Of a stretch of 64,000 nucleotides of DNA, positions 43,477-52,480 are shown piece by piece. Under the pieces are notes generated by a model. The model saw only the letters and a list, made by a program, of their open reading frames with translations. It searched no databases and was not told where the DNA came from. Position numbers and translations under genes: made by a program. Position 1 is the first letter of the stretch. Every line of letters begins with the position of its first letter. Source of the stretch: Roseitalea sp. (GTDB taxonomy: Bacteria > Pseudomonadota > Alphaproteobacteria > Rhizobiales > Rhizobiaceae). The stretch spans positions 310,001-374,000 of the forward strand of contig JAEPON010000001.1 in NCBI GenBank assembly GCA_017642895.1, read 5' to 3'.

Positions 43477-44196
43477 TCACGGTGTGATGAGCCGGCGCTT
43501 GATGGCCAGGACCACGGCATGGATGGTGGACTTGACGCCGAGCTTGCGCCGGAAGTTCTCGCTGTGCTGCACGACCGTCCGCTCCGAGATCGAGAGCAGG
43601 TCGGCGATCGCTCCGGCCGTGCGCCCCACGGCGAAATGGGTCAGCACTTCCTTCTCGCGAATGGTCAGCGGATCGGCCTCGCCCGATAGGCCCAGAAGGT
43701 CCTCGGCCGTTGCGCCGGCATAGGTTGCCATCAGGCTGAGCCGTGCCCGATCCCGCTTGTCGATCACCAGATCGCTCTCGGCAGAGCCGAACGACACCGC
43801 GGTGTTCCAGTGGTGCTCCGACGACATTGTCACCACATAGCCCGACAAGAGGCCGAATTCGGTTGCTTCGCCATGGATACGCTTGCAGGTGGGGCGATCG
43901 AGCAACTGTCGCGGCACTTCGGACCAGGCAAAAGGCCTGAACGACTGGGCGGCGTGCACGCAAACAGCGTCATGGCGGGCGTAATCGTTGGCGACGTAAC
44001 GCTCGAACCAGCCCTCGGGCCAGGCATTGAGTGCCACCAGCGGCTCCAGCTTCTGGCCACCGACCGGAACACCGGTCAGGATCAGATGTTCGAAGCCGAA
44101 CTTCGATGCCTGCAACCGCAGGTCTGTGAGCAGCGCATCGAGCGATTTGTGTTCATCGACGCGTGCGACAAAGTCAAAGGCATCATCATCTGTCAT
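43477..44196 (-). CDS. LuxR-type quorum-sensing receptor/regulator
   Basis: A 239-residue regulator with an N-terminal autoinducer-binding domain (about residues 15-165) and a C-terminal LuxR helix-turn-helix (about 172-232: LTIREKEVLTHFAVGRTAGA, then IADLLSISERTVVQHSENFR). The ligand-pocket pattern is present as WPEGWFERYVANDY, HDAV and FAWSEV; the proline that usually follows the pocket aspartate is alanine. ATG 44196 was chosen because residues before it overlap the tRNA region. It is the first gene of a luxR-luxI pair. Confidence 0.92.
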   Translation of the reverse strand: MTDDDAFDFVARVDEHKSLDALLTDLRLQASKFGFEHLILTGVPVGGQKLEPLVALNAWPEGWFERYVANDYARHDAVCVHAAQSFRPFAWSEVPRQLLDRPTCKRIHGEATEFGLLSGYVVTMSSEHHWNTAVSFGSAESDLVIDKRDRARLSLMATYAGATAEDLLGLSGEADPLTIREKEVLTHFAVGRTAGAIADLLSISERTVVQHSENFRRKLGVKSTIHAVVLAIKRRLITP

Positions 44197-44324
44197 GGAA
44201 TGCCCCCGGGCCCGCATTTTCTTTATGTCTCGCACCGTAAACCGTTCCGGTGACTTTGAAAAGCGCGCCGAAAGCCTAGGGCGGGCCTGCCGCACGGATG
44301 GCCGTCCTTGTCGGATGAAAGGAA

Positions 44325-44399
44325 TGGTGGGCGATACTGGGATTGAACCAGTGACCCCTGCCGTGTGAAGGCAGTGCTCTCCCGCTGAGCTAATCGCCC
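44325..44399 (-). tRNA. tRNA-Val (anticodon CAC)
   Basis: Read leftwards, GGGCGATTAGCTCAGC begins a 72-base cloverleaf followed by encoded CCA. The acceptor stem is GGGCGAT/ATCGCCC, the anticodon stem CTGCC/GGCAG with loop TTCACAC (anticodon CAC), and the T arm has GGTTCAATCC. It lies between the LuxR gene and gph. Small hairpin-like bases between 44200 and 44320 hold no other gene. Confidence 0.95.
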
Positions 44400-44497
44400 G
44401 TGCCGGCGCCGGATGGCCGGAGCCCGGATGGGCGCGAGCTATAGGCACCAGGGCGCGGGCAAGTCAAGCGCCGGGCGGGCGGCGGACGCGGCCTTGT

Positions 44498-45184
44498 TCA
44501 GGGCAGGCCGCGTGCGCCGATCAGTTCGCGGGCCAGATGCGGTGTCAGCGCGTCATAGTGATCGATGATTCGGTCTGGTGACAGCGTTTCCACCGGTTGG
44601 GTTGAATACCCGAAATCGACCGCCACAACGGGAATGCCGGCGGCCTTGGCGGTGTTGATGTCGGTGTCGGTATCGCCAACCATCAACGCCGTGCCGCGGT
44701 CGCCGCCGGCGATGTCGATCGTGCCGGTCAGATGGCCGGGGTCCGGTTTTCGGACCGGGAACGTGTCCGCCCCGCAAATCGCCGAGAAACGCCGGGCGAT
44801 GCCAAGCGCCTCCAGAAGCCGGCGTGACATGGCCTCGAACTTGTTGGTGCACACCGCCAGGACAAATCCCGCTTTCTCGAAGCGCTCCATGCAGGCGAGA
44901 ACGCCGTCAAAGGGTTGCGAAAGGCCGGGCATGTTGGCGCTGTAATGGTCGATGAAGACCGCCAGAAGCCTTTCCAGATCGGCCTCGGCGAGTGTGCGCT
45001 GTTGCGCTTGATAGGCGCGGCGCAGCATGACGCGGCCGCCATGGCCGACATGGGCGCGCAGATCGTCGCTGGCGACCGGATCGAGCCCCTCGGCGGTAAT
45101 CACATGGTTCAAACTGTCCAAAAGATCGGGCGCCGTGTCGATGAGCGTGCCGTCGAGGTCGAACACGATGATGGGGCTGGTCAT
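44498..45184 (-). CDS. gph: Phosphoglycolate phosphatase (HAD family)
   Basis: A 228-residue haloacid-dehalogenase hydrolase that removes phosphate from 2-phosphoglycolate. The motifs are FDLDGTLIDTAPDLLDSLN at the start, VCTNK (motif 2), KPDPGHL (motif 3 lysine) and VGDTDTDINTAKAAG (motif 4). It is divergent from rpiA; the combination is common in Hyphomicrobiales. Confidence 0.92.
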   Translation of the reverse strand: MTSPIIVFDLDGTLIDTAPDLLDSLNHVITAEGLDPVASDDLRAHVGHGGRVMLRRAYQAQQRTLAEADLERLLAVFIDHYSANMPGLSQPFDGVLACMERFEKAGFVLAVCTNKFEAMSRRLLEALGIARRFSAICGADTFPVRKPDPGHLTGTIDIAGGDRGTALMVGDTDTDINTAKAAGIPVVAVDFGYSTQPVETLSPDRIIDHYDALTPHLARELIGARGLP

Positions 45185-45296
45185 GAAACGGGTCCTGACG
45201 GATGGGCAATCGGCGGGGCTTTGAGCGGTGCCGGTTGGCGCCGCGTGCGGGCCGTGTTAACGCACCGCGCGGGGCACATGAAGGGGAAAACGGCAA

Positions 45297-45995
45297 ATGT
45301 CACCCGAGGACATGAAGGCGGCCGCCGGCAAGGCGGCCATGGCACATGTGCGCGACGGGATGCGGCTTGGTATCGGCTCGGGATCGACGGCGGAAGCCTT
45401 CGTTGCGCACTTGGCCGAAGCGGTGGGAAACGGGCTCGACATTATCGGCGTGCCAACTTCCGAACGCACCGCGCGGCTTTGCGTCGAAATGGGCATCCGT
45501 CTCGAATCGCTGGACGATATCGTCGAACTCGATCTGGTGATTGACGGCGCCGACGAGATCGACCCGCACCTCAATCTGATCAAGGGCGGCGGCGGGGCGC
45601 TGCTGCGCGAGAAGATCGTTGCCCATGCGGCAAAGCGGATGATCGTGATCGCCGACGAGAGCAAGCTCGTCGACAAGCTTGGGCGCTATCCGCTGCCCAT
45701 AGAGGTCAACGGCTTTGGCATCGAGGCCACGCGTCGATCGGTGGAAACGGTCGCACGGGCCCATGGCGCAACCGGCGAGATCGCCCTGCGCACGGCGCGC
45801 AAGGGCGAGAGTCTGGTCACAGACGGCGGGCATCTGATCATCGACGCATCTTTCGGCCACATTTCAGACCCACAGGCGCTGGCATGCGCGCTCAACGCCA
45901 TTCCGGGCGTTGTCGAAAACGGGCTGTTCCTGTCGATGGCCGGTTTGGCGATCATCGCCGGCGACGCTGGTGTCCGGGAACTGACTGTGCCATGA
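45297..45995 (+). CDS. rpiA: Ribose-5-phosphate isomerase A
   Basis: RpiA of 232 residues, interconverting ribose-5-phosphate and ribulose-5-phosphate. Conserved stretches are [33 protein letters not shown], and [10 protein letters not shown] with the catalytic residues. It begins the gene string rpiA, DUF2059, gor on the plus strand, with gaps of 60 and 20 bases. Confidence 0.95.
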   Translation: MSPEDMKAAAGKAAMAHVRDGMRLGIGSGSTAEAFVAHLAEAVGNGLDIIGVPTSERTARLCVEMGIRLESLDDIVELDLVIDGADEIDPHLNLIKGGGGALLREKIVAHAAKRMIVIADESKLVDKLGRYPLPIEVNGFGIEATRRSVETVARAHGATGEIALRTARKGESLVTDGGHLIIDASFGHISDPQALACALNAIPGVVENGLFLSMAGLAIIAGDAGVRELTVP

Positions 45996-46055
45996 GCGGG
46001 CCAGCCTCATGCGGCGGACGCCGCCGCTGAACACAAGAAAAAACGGGATGAATTG

Positions 46056-46610
46056 ATGCTTTTGAAGACAGTTCGCAACGCGATGTTGGCGGCGGTGGCC
46101 GGCGGCCTTGTGACGGTTTCCGCTGCCGTTGCACAGGAAATCTCAGACAGCCACCTTCAGGCGGCACGCGCGGCCATTTCGGCGATCGATGCCACCGACC
46201 GGTACGACGCCATCCTTCCGGATGTCGCAGAGGCGCTCAAGGCGCGCCTGCTGCAGAACAACCCCGATCTTGAAAACGAAATCCTGATGTTCGTTGACGA
46301 GGAGGCGCTGGCGCTGGCCGCGCGCCGTGGCGATCTTGAAAGCGAAGCGGCGGAAATCTACGCGCGGGCGCTGCGCGAGGAGGATTTGCAGGCGATTGCG
46401 GAATTCTACCAGACCGAAGCGGGCCAGGCGCTGATCCGCAACGGGCCGATCGCGGCGCGCGAGGTGACCGAGGCGGCGGCGATCTGGCAGCGCGGTATCG
46501 AGCGCGACCTGCTCGAGCGCGTCGGTGCGCGGCTCGCCGAAGCCGGTCTGCGCCAGGCGCCGGCGCCGGCCGAAGAGGGCGAAACCGCCGGCGAGGGCAC
46601 CCAAGAGTAA
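46056..46610 (+). CDS. Exported DUF2059 protein
   Basis: A 184-residue protein with a signal peptide (hydrophobic core AMLAAVAGGLVTVSAAVA, cut after AQ) and a DUF2059 domain. The family stretch EEDLQAIAEFYQTEAGQAL is near residue 110. The C-terminal 20 residues are acidic and low in complexity (PAEEGETAGEGTQE). Function unknown. It lies 20 bases before gor and is probably co-transcribed with it. Confidence 0.85.
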   Translation: MLLKTVRNAMLAAVAGGLVTVSAAVAQEISDSHLQAARAAISAIDATDRYDAILPDVAEALKARLLQNNPDLENEILMFVDEEALALAARRGDLESEAAEIYARALREEDLQAIAEFYQTEAGQALIRNGPIAAREVTEAAAIWQRGIERDLLERVGARLAEAGLRQAPAPAEEGETAGEGTQE

Positions 46611-46630
46611 CAAGCGGGCAGGGGCCTGAC

Positions 46631-48025
46631 ATGGCGAACCATGATTATGACCTGTTCGTGATCGGCGGCGGTTCGGGCGGCGTGCGCGCGGGCCGCCTTG
46701 CCGGCGCCATGGGCAAACGTGTCGGCCTGGCCGAAGAATATCGGATGGGCGGTACCTGCGTCATCCGCGGCTGTGTTCCGAAGAAGCTGCTTGTCTATGC
46801 CTCGCAGTTTTCGGAGCATTTCGAGGATGCTGAGGGCTATGGCTGGCATGTCGGCGAAAGCCGGTTCGACTGGCCGACGCTTATCGCCAACAAGGACCGG
46901 GAGATCGACCGGCTCGAAGGGCTCTACCGCAAGGGGCTGACCGACAATGGCGTGACGATCCATGACAGCCGGGCCTGCCTGATCGACCCGCACACAATCG
47001 AACTGGAAGCCACCGGCGAGCGCGTCACCGCCGACCAAATCCTGATCGCGACCGGCGGCAGCCCCAATTTGCACGGCGATTTGCCGGGCCACGAATTGTG
47101 CATCACATCAAACGGGGCATTTCACCTCGATCGTCTGCCCAAATCGATCATCATCGCGGGCGGCGGCTATATCGCCGTCGAGTTCGCCAACATCTTCCAC
47201 GGGCTGGGTGTCGATACGACCCTTTTGTATCGCGGCCAGAAGATCCTGGGCGGCTTCGACGAGGATCTGCGCGATCATCTGCAGGACACGATGATCGCCA
47301 AGGGCATCCGCGTGATCTGCCATCAGGTGTTCGACCGGATCGAGCGCCGCGATGACGGCCGCCTGAACGCGTTCCTGTCCAGGGGCGAGCAGATGGTGGT
47401 CGACCAGGTGATGCTGGCGCTAGGCCGTCATCCCAACACGCACGGTCTGGGGCTTGAGGCGGCGGGCGTCGAAACCGACCGGCGCGGCGCGGTCATGGTC
47501 GATGACTATTCACGCACCAATATCGACAATATCTGGGCCGTGGGCGATGTGACCAACCGGATGCAGTTGACGCCCGTGGCGATCCATGAGGCGATGTGCA
47601 TGCTCGAGACCGCCTTCAAGGACAATCCGACCAGGCCCGACTACGACACCGTCGCCACCGCCGTCTTCTCCCAGCCGGAGATCGGCACGGCCGGCCTCAC
47701 CGAAGACGAGGCGGCCAAGCGCCATGGTGACCTTGAGGTCTACAGAACGACGTTCCGGCCGATGCACAATGTCCTTCCTGATCGCAAAGAAAGAATGTTG
47801 ATGAAGCTCATCGTCGATGCGGCGAGCCGGATCGTCGTCGGCGCCCATGTGATCGGGCCGGGTGCCGGAGAAATGGCCCAATTGCTGGCCATTCCGCTCA
47901 AGGCGCGGTGCACCAAGGATCATTTCGACGCGACAATGGCGGTTCACCCGACGGCGGCCGAAGAACTGGTCACGCTGTACAAGCCGACCTATCTTGTGCG
48001 GCGGGGAGAGCGCATCGCGGCCTGA
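46631..48025 (+). CDS. gor: Glutathione-disulfide reductase
   Basis: FAD-dependent disulfide reductase of 464 residues. FAD binding is VIGGGSGGVRAGRLAGAMG; the redox disulfide is GGTCVIRGCVPKKL; the NADPH fold is IIIAGGGYIAVEFANIFHG; and the dimer-interface acid/base pair is in VHPTAAEELVTL. The NADPH-binding stretch LYRGQKILGGFDEDLR carries arginines as expected. The gamma-glutamylcyclotransferase gene follows, also linked to glutathione turnover. Confidence 0.93.
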   Translation: MANHDYDLFVIGGGSGGVRAGRLAGAMGKRVGLAEEYRMGGTCVIRGCVPKKLLVYASQFSEHFEDAEGYGWHVGESRFDWPTLIANKDREIDRLEGLYRKGLTDNGVTIHDSRACLIDPHTIELEATGERVTADQILIATGGSPNLHGDLPGHELCITSNGAFHLDRLPKSIIIAGGGYIAVEFANIFHGLGVDTTLLYRGQKILGGFDEDLRDHLQDTMIAKGIRVICHQVFDRIERRDDGRLNAFLSRGEQMVVDQVMLALGRHPNTHGLGLEAAGVETDRRGAVMVDDYSRTNIDNIWAVGDVTNRMQLTPVAIHEAMCMLETAFKDNPTRPDYDTVATAVFSQPEIGTAGLTEDEAAKRHGDLEVYRTTFRPMHNVLPDRKERMLMKLIVDAASRIVVGAHVIGPGAGEMAQLLAIPLKARCTKDHFDATMAVHPTAAEELVTLYKPTYLVRRGERIAA

Positions 48026-48049
48026 CATTCAAAATGCCCCACATCCACA

Positions 48050-48685
48050 ATGCCCTATGATCTGACGACATTGGAGGCCCGGGACGATGTCGTGGCCTAT
48101 TTCGGCTATGGCTCGCTCGTCAACCCGCATACCCATCGCACCCACATCATCCATTGCGAAAAGGCGCATCTGACGGGGTTTGGCCGGCGCTGGCAGCAGC
48201 GTTCCGATGCTGCCCGCCATCCGGTTTCGTTCCTGAGCGCCTATCATGCGGATCTGGCCGTTGACGAGCTGAGCGGGCTCCTCATCTTCGACCATGCGGA
48301 GAACCTGCCGGCGATCGATGCGCGCGAGCATGGCTATGACCGGGTGCGGCTCGACCCTTCTCAGCTACGACTGGACAAAAGAGACGCCGACCTGCCGGAC
48401 GTTTCCTATCATGTCTATGTGGCCCGGCCGCCGTCTGAAGGCGGGCCGCGCCACCACATTCTGCAAAGCTATCTGGACGCGGTCTTGCAGGGCTATCTGC
48501 ACCAGTATGGCGAGAACGGCGCGCGGCGGTTCGTCGAAAGCACGGCCGCGTTCGACACGCCGATCGTGCGCGATCGCGCATCGCCGCTCTATCCGCGCGC
48601 CGTCAAGCTGGCGCCGGACGAAATCGACCTGATCGACGAAGTGACCGCCGGTCTGAACCATGTCGATGGCTTTCTGGAGCGATAG
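48050..48685 (+). CDS. Gamma-glutamylcyclotransferase-like protein
   Basis: A 211-residue protein with the cyclotransferase P-loop-like motif YFGYGSLVNPHTH near residue 17 and a later acidic catalytic position (LLIFDHAENLP region). Such proteins release 5-oxoproline from gamma-glutamyl peptides. Its place after gor fits glutathione metabolism. It is longer than the minimal family. Confidence 0.75.
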   Translation: MPYDLTTLEARDDVVAYFGYGSLVNPHTHRTHIIHCEKAHLTGFGRRWQQRSDAARHPVSFLSAYHADLAVDELSGLLIFDHAENLPAIDAREHGYDRVRLDPSQLRLDKRDADLPDVSYHVYVARPPSEGGPRHHILQSYLDAVLQGYLHQYGENGARRFVESTAAFDTPIVRDRASPLYPRAVKLAPDEIDLIDEVTAGLNHVDGFLER

Positions 48686-48794
48686 CGAGCCCGTCTTGCA
48701 CCGGTTTGCGGGGTGACAGCGGCAGGGAACCTGCTTTATAGGACCGCGTGGCGCGATGGGCGCGCCCGATTTCCCATTTTCAGGCGTAACGATC

Positions 48795-50174
48795 ATGGCA
48801 GACACTTGGACACCGCAAAGCTGGCGCAGCAAGCCGATCCTGCAGGTGCCGTCCTATCCTGACCAGGCCAGGCTTGCAGCGGTCGAGGAACGGCTGCGCA
48901 GCTATCCGCCGCTGGTTTTCGCAGGCGAGGCGCGGGCGCTGAAGGCTTCGCTGGCCGATGTCGCCGAGGGCAGGGGCTTCCTGTTGCAGGGCGGCGATTG
49001 CGCCGAGAGCTTCGCCGAGCACGGCGCGGACAATATTCGCGACTTCTTCCGCGTCTTCCTTCAGATGGCGATCGTGCTCACGTTCGGTTCCTCCAAGCCC
49101 GTCGTCAAGGTGGGCCGCATTGCCGGCCAGTTCGCCAAGCCGCGTTCGTCGGACGTTGAAAAGCGCGACGGTGTGGAACTGCCGTCCTATCGCGGTGACA
49201 TCATCAACGGCATCGAGTTCGATGAGGCCTCGCGCATCCCCGATCCCGAGCGCCAGATCATGGCCTATCGGCAGTCCGCGGCAACGCTCAACCTTCTGCG
49301 CGCGTTCGCGCAGGGCGGTTATGCGCGGCTCGACAATGTGCACCAGTGGATGCTTGGTTTCGTCGCCGACAGCCCGCAGGGCGAGCGCTATGAGCAGTTG
49401 GCCGACCGGATTTCGGAGACGCTCGACTTCATGGCATCGATCGGCATGACGCCGGAGAATTACGCGCGGCTGCGCGAGACCGAGTTCTACACCAGCCACG
49501 AGGCACTTCTTCTGGGCTATGAGGAGGCGATGACCCGCATCGATTCCACCTCGGGCGAGCATTACACCACATCAGGCCACATGATCTGGATCGGCGACCG
49601 CACGCGTCAGGCCGACCATGCCCATGTCGAGTTCGCGCGCGGCATCGAGAACCCGATCGGCCTGAAATGCGGCCCGTCGCTGGAGCCCGACGATCTTCTC
49701 AACCTGATCGATGCGCTCAACCCGTCCAACGAGGCGGGCCGGCTGACGCTGATTGCGCGCTTCGGCCACGACAAGGTCGAGCAGCACCTGCCGGCGCTCG
49801 TCCGGGCCGTGCAGCGCGAGGGCAAGAAAGTGGTTTGGTCGTGCGATCCCATGCACGGCAACACGATCACGGCCAACGGCTACAAGACGCGGCCGTTCGA
49901 CCGGGTGCTGGGCGAGGTCAATGCCTTCTTCGATGTGCACCGGGCCGAGGGCAGCTATCCGGGCGGCATTCACGTCGAAATGACCGGCAAGGATGTGACC
50001 GAATGCATGGGCGGTGCGCGCGCTGTGACCGAGGAGCAACTGTCTGACCGCTATCACACCCATTGCGACCCGCGCCTGAACGCCGACCAGGCGCTTGAGC
50101 TGGCCTTTCTGGTCGCCGAACGTCTCAAGAACGGCCGCAAGGGCGCCGAAACCAAGGTCGCCGCTAGCGCTTGA
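48795..50174 (+). CDS. Class II 3-deoxy-7-phosphoheptulonate synthase (DAHP synthase)
   Basis: Plant-like class II DAHP synthase of 459 residues, the first enzyme of the shikimate pathway. Typical stretches are [19 protein letters not shown] at the start, [12 protein letters not shown] (metal cysteine), [22 protein letters not shown] and CDPMHGNT, then [21 protein letters not shown] 48795 gives the normal start; 13 more codons upstream are unlikely. Its end overlaps the convergent regulator gene by 11 bases. Confidence 0.93.
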   Translation: MADTWTPQSWRSKPILQVPSYPDQARLAAVEERLRSYPPLVFAGEARALKASLADVAEGRGFLLQGGDCAESFAEHGADNIRDFFRVFLQMAIVLTFGSSKPVVKVGRIAGQFAKPRSSDVEKRDGVELPSYRGDIINGIEFDEASRIPDPERQIMAYRQSAATLNLLRAFAQGGYARLDNVHQWMLGFVADSPQGERYEQLADRISETLDFMASIGMTPENYARLRETEFYTSHEALLLGYEEAMTRIDSTSGEHYTTSGHMIWIGDRTRQADHAHVEFARGIENPIGLKCGPSLEPDDLLNLIDALNPSNEAGRLTLIARFGHDKVEQHLPALVRAVQREGKKVVWSCDPMHGNTITANGYKTRPFDRVLGEVNAFFDVHRAEGSYPGGIHVEMTGKDVTECMGGARAVTEEQLSDRYHTHCDPRLNADQALELAFLVAERLKNGRKGAETKVAASA

Positions 50175-50868
50175 GCGGTGCGGCGGTGTTTGCCGCGCCC
50201 TTTCGCAATTCGTCGGCGATTGCCGGAATGGTGAGGCGCCTGCCGGCCAGGCTCAGCTTGCCTTCCGCCGAAAGCCGGGAGAGTATCGTGCTCAGATGCG
50301 GTCGCGAGACGCTGACGAATTGGGCCAGCTGACCGACCGAGAACGGCCAGGCCACCGAGCCGTGCTGCCCGCTGACGGACCTGGCGGTATCACGCGCGGC
50401 CTGACGATAGACATATGACAGAAAGTCCATCACGCGCTCGTCGGTCCGGCTCGCGCTTAGCGCGCTCATGGCCTTCACACTGAGGGAGAAGTCGTCGCTC
50501 AACCAGTCGGCGACCAGCTTGGAAAACGCGGGATCGGCGTTGAACCGGTGCGCGTCGTGCGCAGGCAGCACGCTGGCGACACAGGGTGTGGCTGCAATGA
50601 GTGTCCCCAGATACGTGCCTTTCATGAGTGCTTCGGTGCCCCACACGCCCCAATGAAGCGGCGAAGAATACTCCAGGCTGTCATCGGGACGGCGGCGCTC
50701 GGCCATGCCGACACCGGACCGCAGCCAAACGATGCCGGTGAACGAGCCCGACTGGCGCAAGATCGTCTCGCCGCGCTTGAAGGCTTGCTGCACCAGCGAC
50801 GCCTCGACCGATGCGCGCAGTTTCGGTTCGAGGTTCTCGAATGGCGATTGCCTGAAATTGATGGCCAT
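50164..50868 (-). CDS. Crp/Fnr-family transcriptional regulator
   Basis: A 234-residue regulator with an N-terminal cyclic-nucleotide-like beta-barrel (about 20-120) and a C-terminal Crp-type helix-turn-helix ([20 protein letters not shown], near residue 185). No iron-sulfur cysteine cluster of the Fnr type is seen, and cAMP-contacting residues are not obvious. ATG 50868 was chosen because the preceding 40 codons look non-coding. The target genes are unknown. Confidence 0.8.
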   Translation of the reverse strand: MAINFRQSPFENLEPKLRASVEASLVQQAFKRGETILRQSGSFTGIVWLRSGVGMAERRRPDDSLEYSSPLHWGVWGTEALMKGTYLGTLIAATPCVASVLPAHDAHRFNADPAFSKLVADWLSDDFSLSVKAMSALSASRTDERVMDFLSYVYRQAARDTARSVSGQHGSVAWPFSVGQLAQFVSVSRPHLSTILSRLSAEGKLSLAGRRLTIPAIADELRKGAANTAAPLKR

Positions 50869-51142
50869 GGCGTGGTCCCCCTGCTGCCGGTCATGATCGC
50901 GCACAAGCGATACCGGCACATCCGCGCGCCGGTGAATTCTCACGTGTTGCGCGTCCGTGTCAACGAACCCCGATCCCCGACCGGCCATTCCGTTGCGTCA
51001 GCCGGTGCGGGGAACCGAACCGATCGTGCCGGTGATGTGATGGTCGTTCACCGGTTTGGAACGCTGTGTCTTTGCCGGGCGGGTATGCATCAAACGCCGG
51101 CCGGCTTAGGCTGCGGGCATTGCGCCCAGCGGAGACAAAACA

Positions 51143-51940
51143 ATGGAACCGATGCCAACAATCTTCGTCTCTCATGGCGGCCCCAACGTGGTCACCGATC
51201 CGTCGGAAGCACGTGACTATCTGCGGGGCCTGTCGGATCGGCTGCCGCGACCCGAGGCCATCGTGATCGCATCGGCGCATTTTGAGACGGATGGACCAAC
51301 CGTGGTGCGCGATCCGAACCCGGGCATGATCTATGATTTCGGGGGATTTGCGCCCGAACTTTATGAGATGGTCTATCCCGCGCCCGGCCATCCGGCTCTG
51401 GCGAGCCGGGTGCACGGGCTTGTCGACGCCGCCGGCCTGGCTCCCCGATACGCCGATGAGCGCGGTTATGATCATGGCGCCTGGACGGTGCTCAAGCTGG
51501 CCTGGCCGGATGCGGATATTCCCGTGGTTCTGGTCTCCATCGATCCCAAACGGGACGCAGCCTATCACCACGCGCTGGGGGCGGCGCTTGCGCCACTGCG
51601 GGATGAGGGCGTTCTTTTGATGGGCAGCGGCCACATCACGCACAATCTGCGCGCCTTGTTCGGGGTGATGCGCGACGGCATGCCGTCCGATCCGGCCATG
51701 GCCGAAAAGGTCGAGGCTTTCGTCGAGTGGATCGGCGATGCCATTGGCACCGGAGATACCACGGCCCTGCTGGCATGGCGCGACCGGGCGCCGTTCGTCG
51801 CCGACAATCATCCGACCGATGAGCACCTGATGCCGCTCTTCTTTGCTGCGGGCGCGGCCGGCAACGGCGCGCAGGCCGAACATGCGCACGCCTCGCGCCA
51901 GTTCGGCTTCTTTGCATGGGATAGCTGGATTTTCCGCTGA
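51143..51940 (+). CDS. Class III extradiol dioxygenase (4,5-DOPA dioxygenase/YgiD type)
   Basis: A 265-residue LigB-fold ring-cleaving dioxygenase. The metal ligands are in FVSHGGPN, ASAHFETDG and YDHGAWTVLKLAW; the acidic ligand is in LMGSGHITHNL. Related plant and bacterial enzymes open 4,5-DOPA. An alternative ATG is 51152. GGAGACAAAACA is just upstream of the chosen start. Substrate in this organism unknown. Confidence 0.87.
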   Translation: MEPMPTIFVSHGGPNVVTDPSEARDYLRGLSDRLPRPEAIVIASAHFETDGPTVVRDPNPGMIYDFGGFAPELYEMVYPAPGHPALASRVHGLVDAAGLAPRYADERGYDHGAWTVLKLAWPDADIPVVLVSIDPKRDAAYHHALGAALAPLRDEGVLLMGSGHITHNLRALFGVMRDGMPSDPAMAEKVEAFVEWIGDAIGTGDTTALLAWRDRAPFVADNHPTDEHLMPLFFAAGAAGNGAQAEHAHASRQFGFFAWDSWIFR

Positions 51941-52015
51941 GCGTCAGGGCAGGGCGCACCGGCGACGGTTTTGGCCGCGGTTCGGGCTACTGTTTGCTCC
52001 CAAAGGAGCCGAACC

Positions 52016-52402
52016 ATGAAGACAGGCGGATGCCATTGCGGCGCGGTGCGCTACACGGTGACCGGCCCGTTGCGCGATGTGATCTATTGTCATTGCACAC
52101 AATGCCGCAAACAGACCGGACATTTCGTCGCCGCCACCCGCGCGGCCGACGATGCGCTCGATATTGCCGGTGCCGACGCGTTGACGTGGTATGCCGCCTC
52201 GCCCGACGCAAAGCGGGGTTTTTGCCGCCATTGCGGCTCGCTTGTGTTCTGGAAACGTGATGGCTCGGACATGACATCGATCATGGCCGGCAGCATGGAC
52301 CGGCCGACGGGACTGGTGGCGAGCCATCACATCTATGCCGCCGACAAGGGCGACTATTACGAGATCGCCGACGGGCTTCCGGTGTTTGAAGGACGCGACT
52401 GA
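52016..52402 (+). CDS. GFA-family zinc-binding protein
   Basis: A 128-residue protein of the glutathione-dependent formaldehyde-activating (Gfa/CENP-V) family. Zinc ligands are TGGCHCGAVRY at the start, CHCTQCRKQTG and CRHCGSLVFW. Most members have no demonstrated reaction and the formaldehyde role is disputed. ATG 52016 follows AAAGGAG; a longer frame upstream is not conserved. Confidence 0.9.
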   Translation: MKTGGCHCGAVRYTVTGPLRDVIYCHCTQCRKQTGHFVAATRAADDALDIAGADALTWYAASPDAKRGFCRHCGSLVFWKRDGSDMTSIMAGSMDRPTGLVASHHIYAADKGDYYEIADGLPVFEGRD

Positions 52403-52480
52403 CGACGCAAGCCGGTGTCGTGCCGGCTTTGAGGGACGTGACGTGTTGCGCGTGCGCCAAGCGCGGGATACGTGTCGGCC

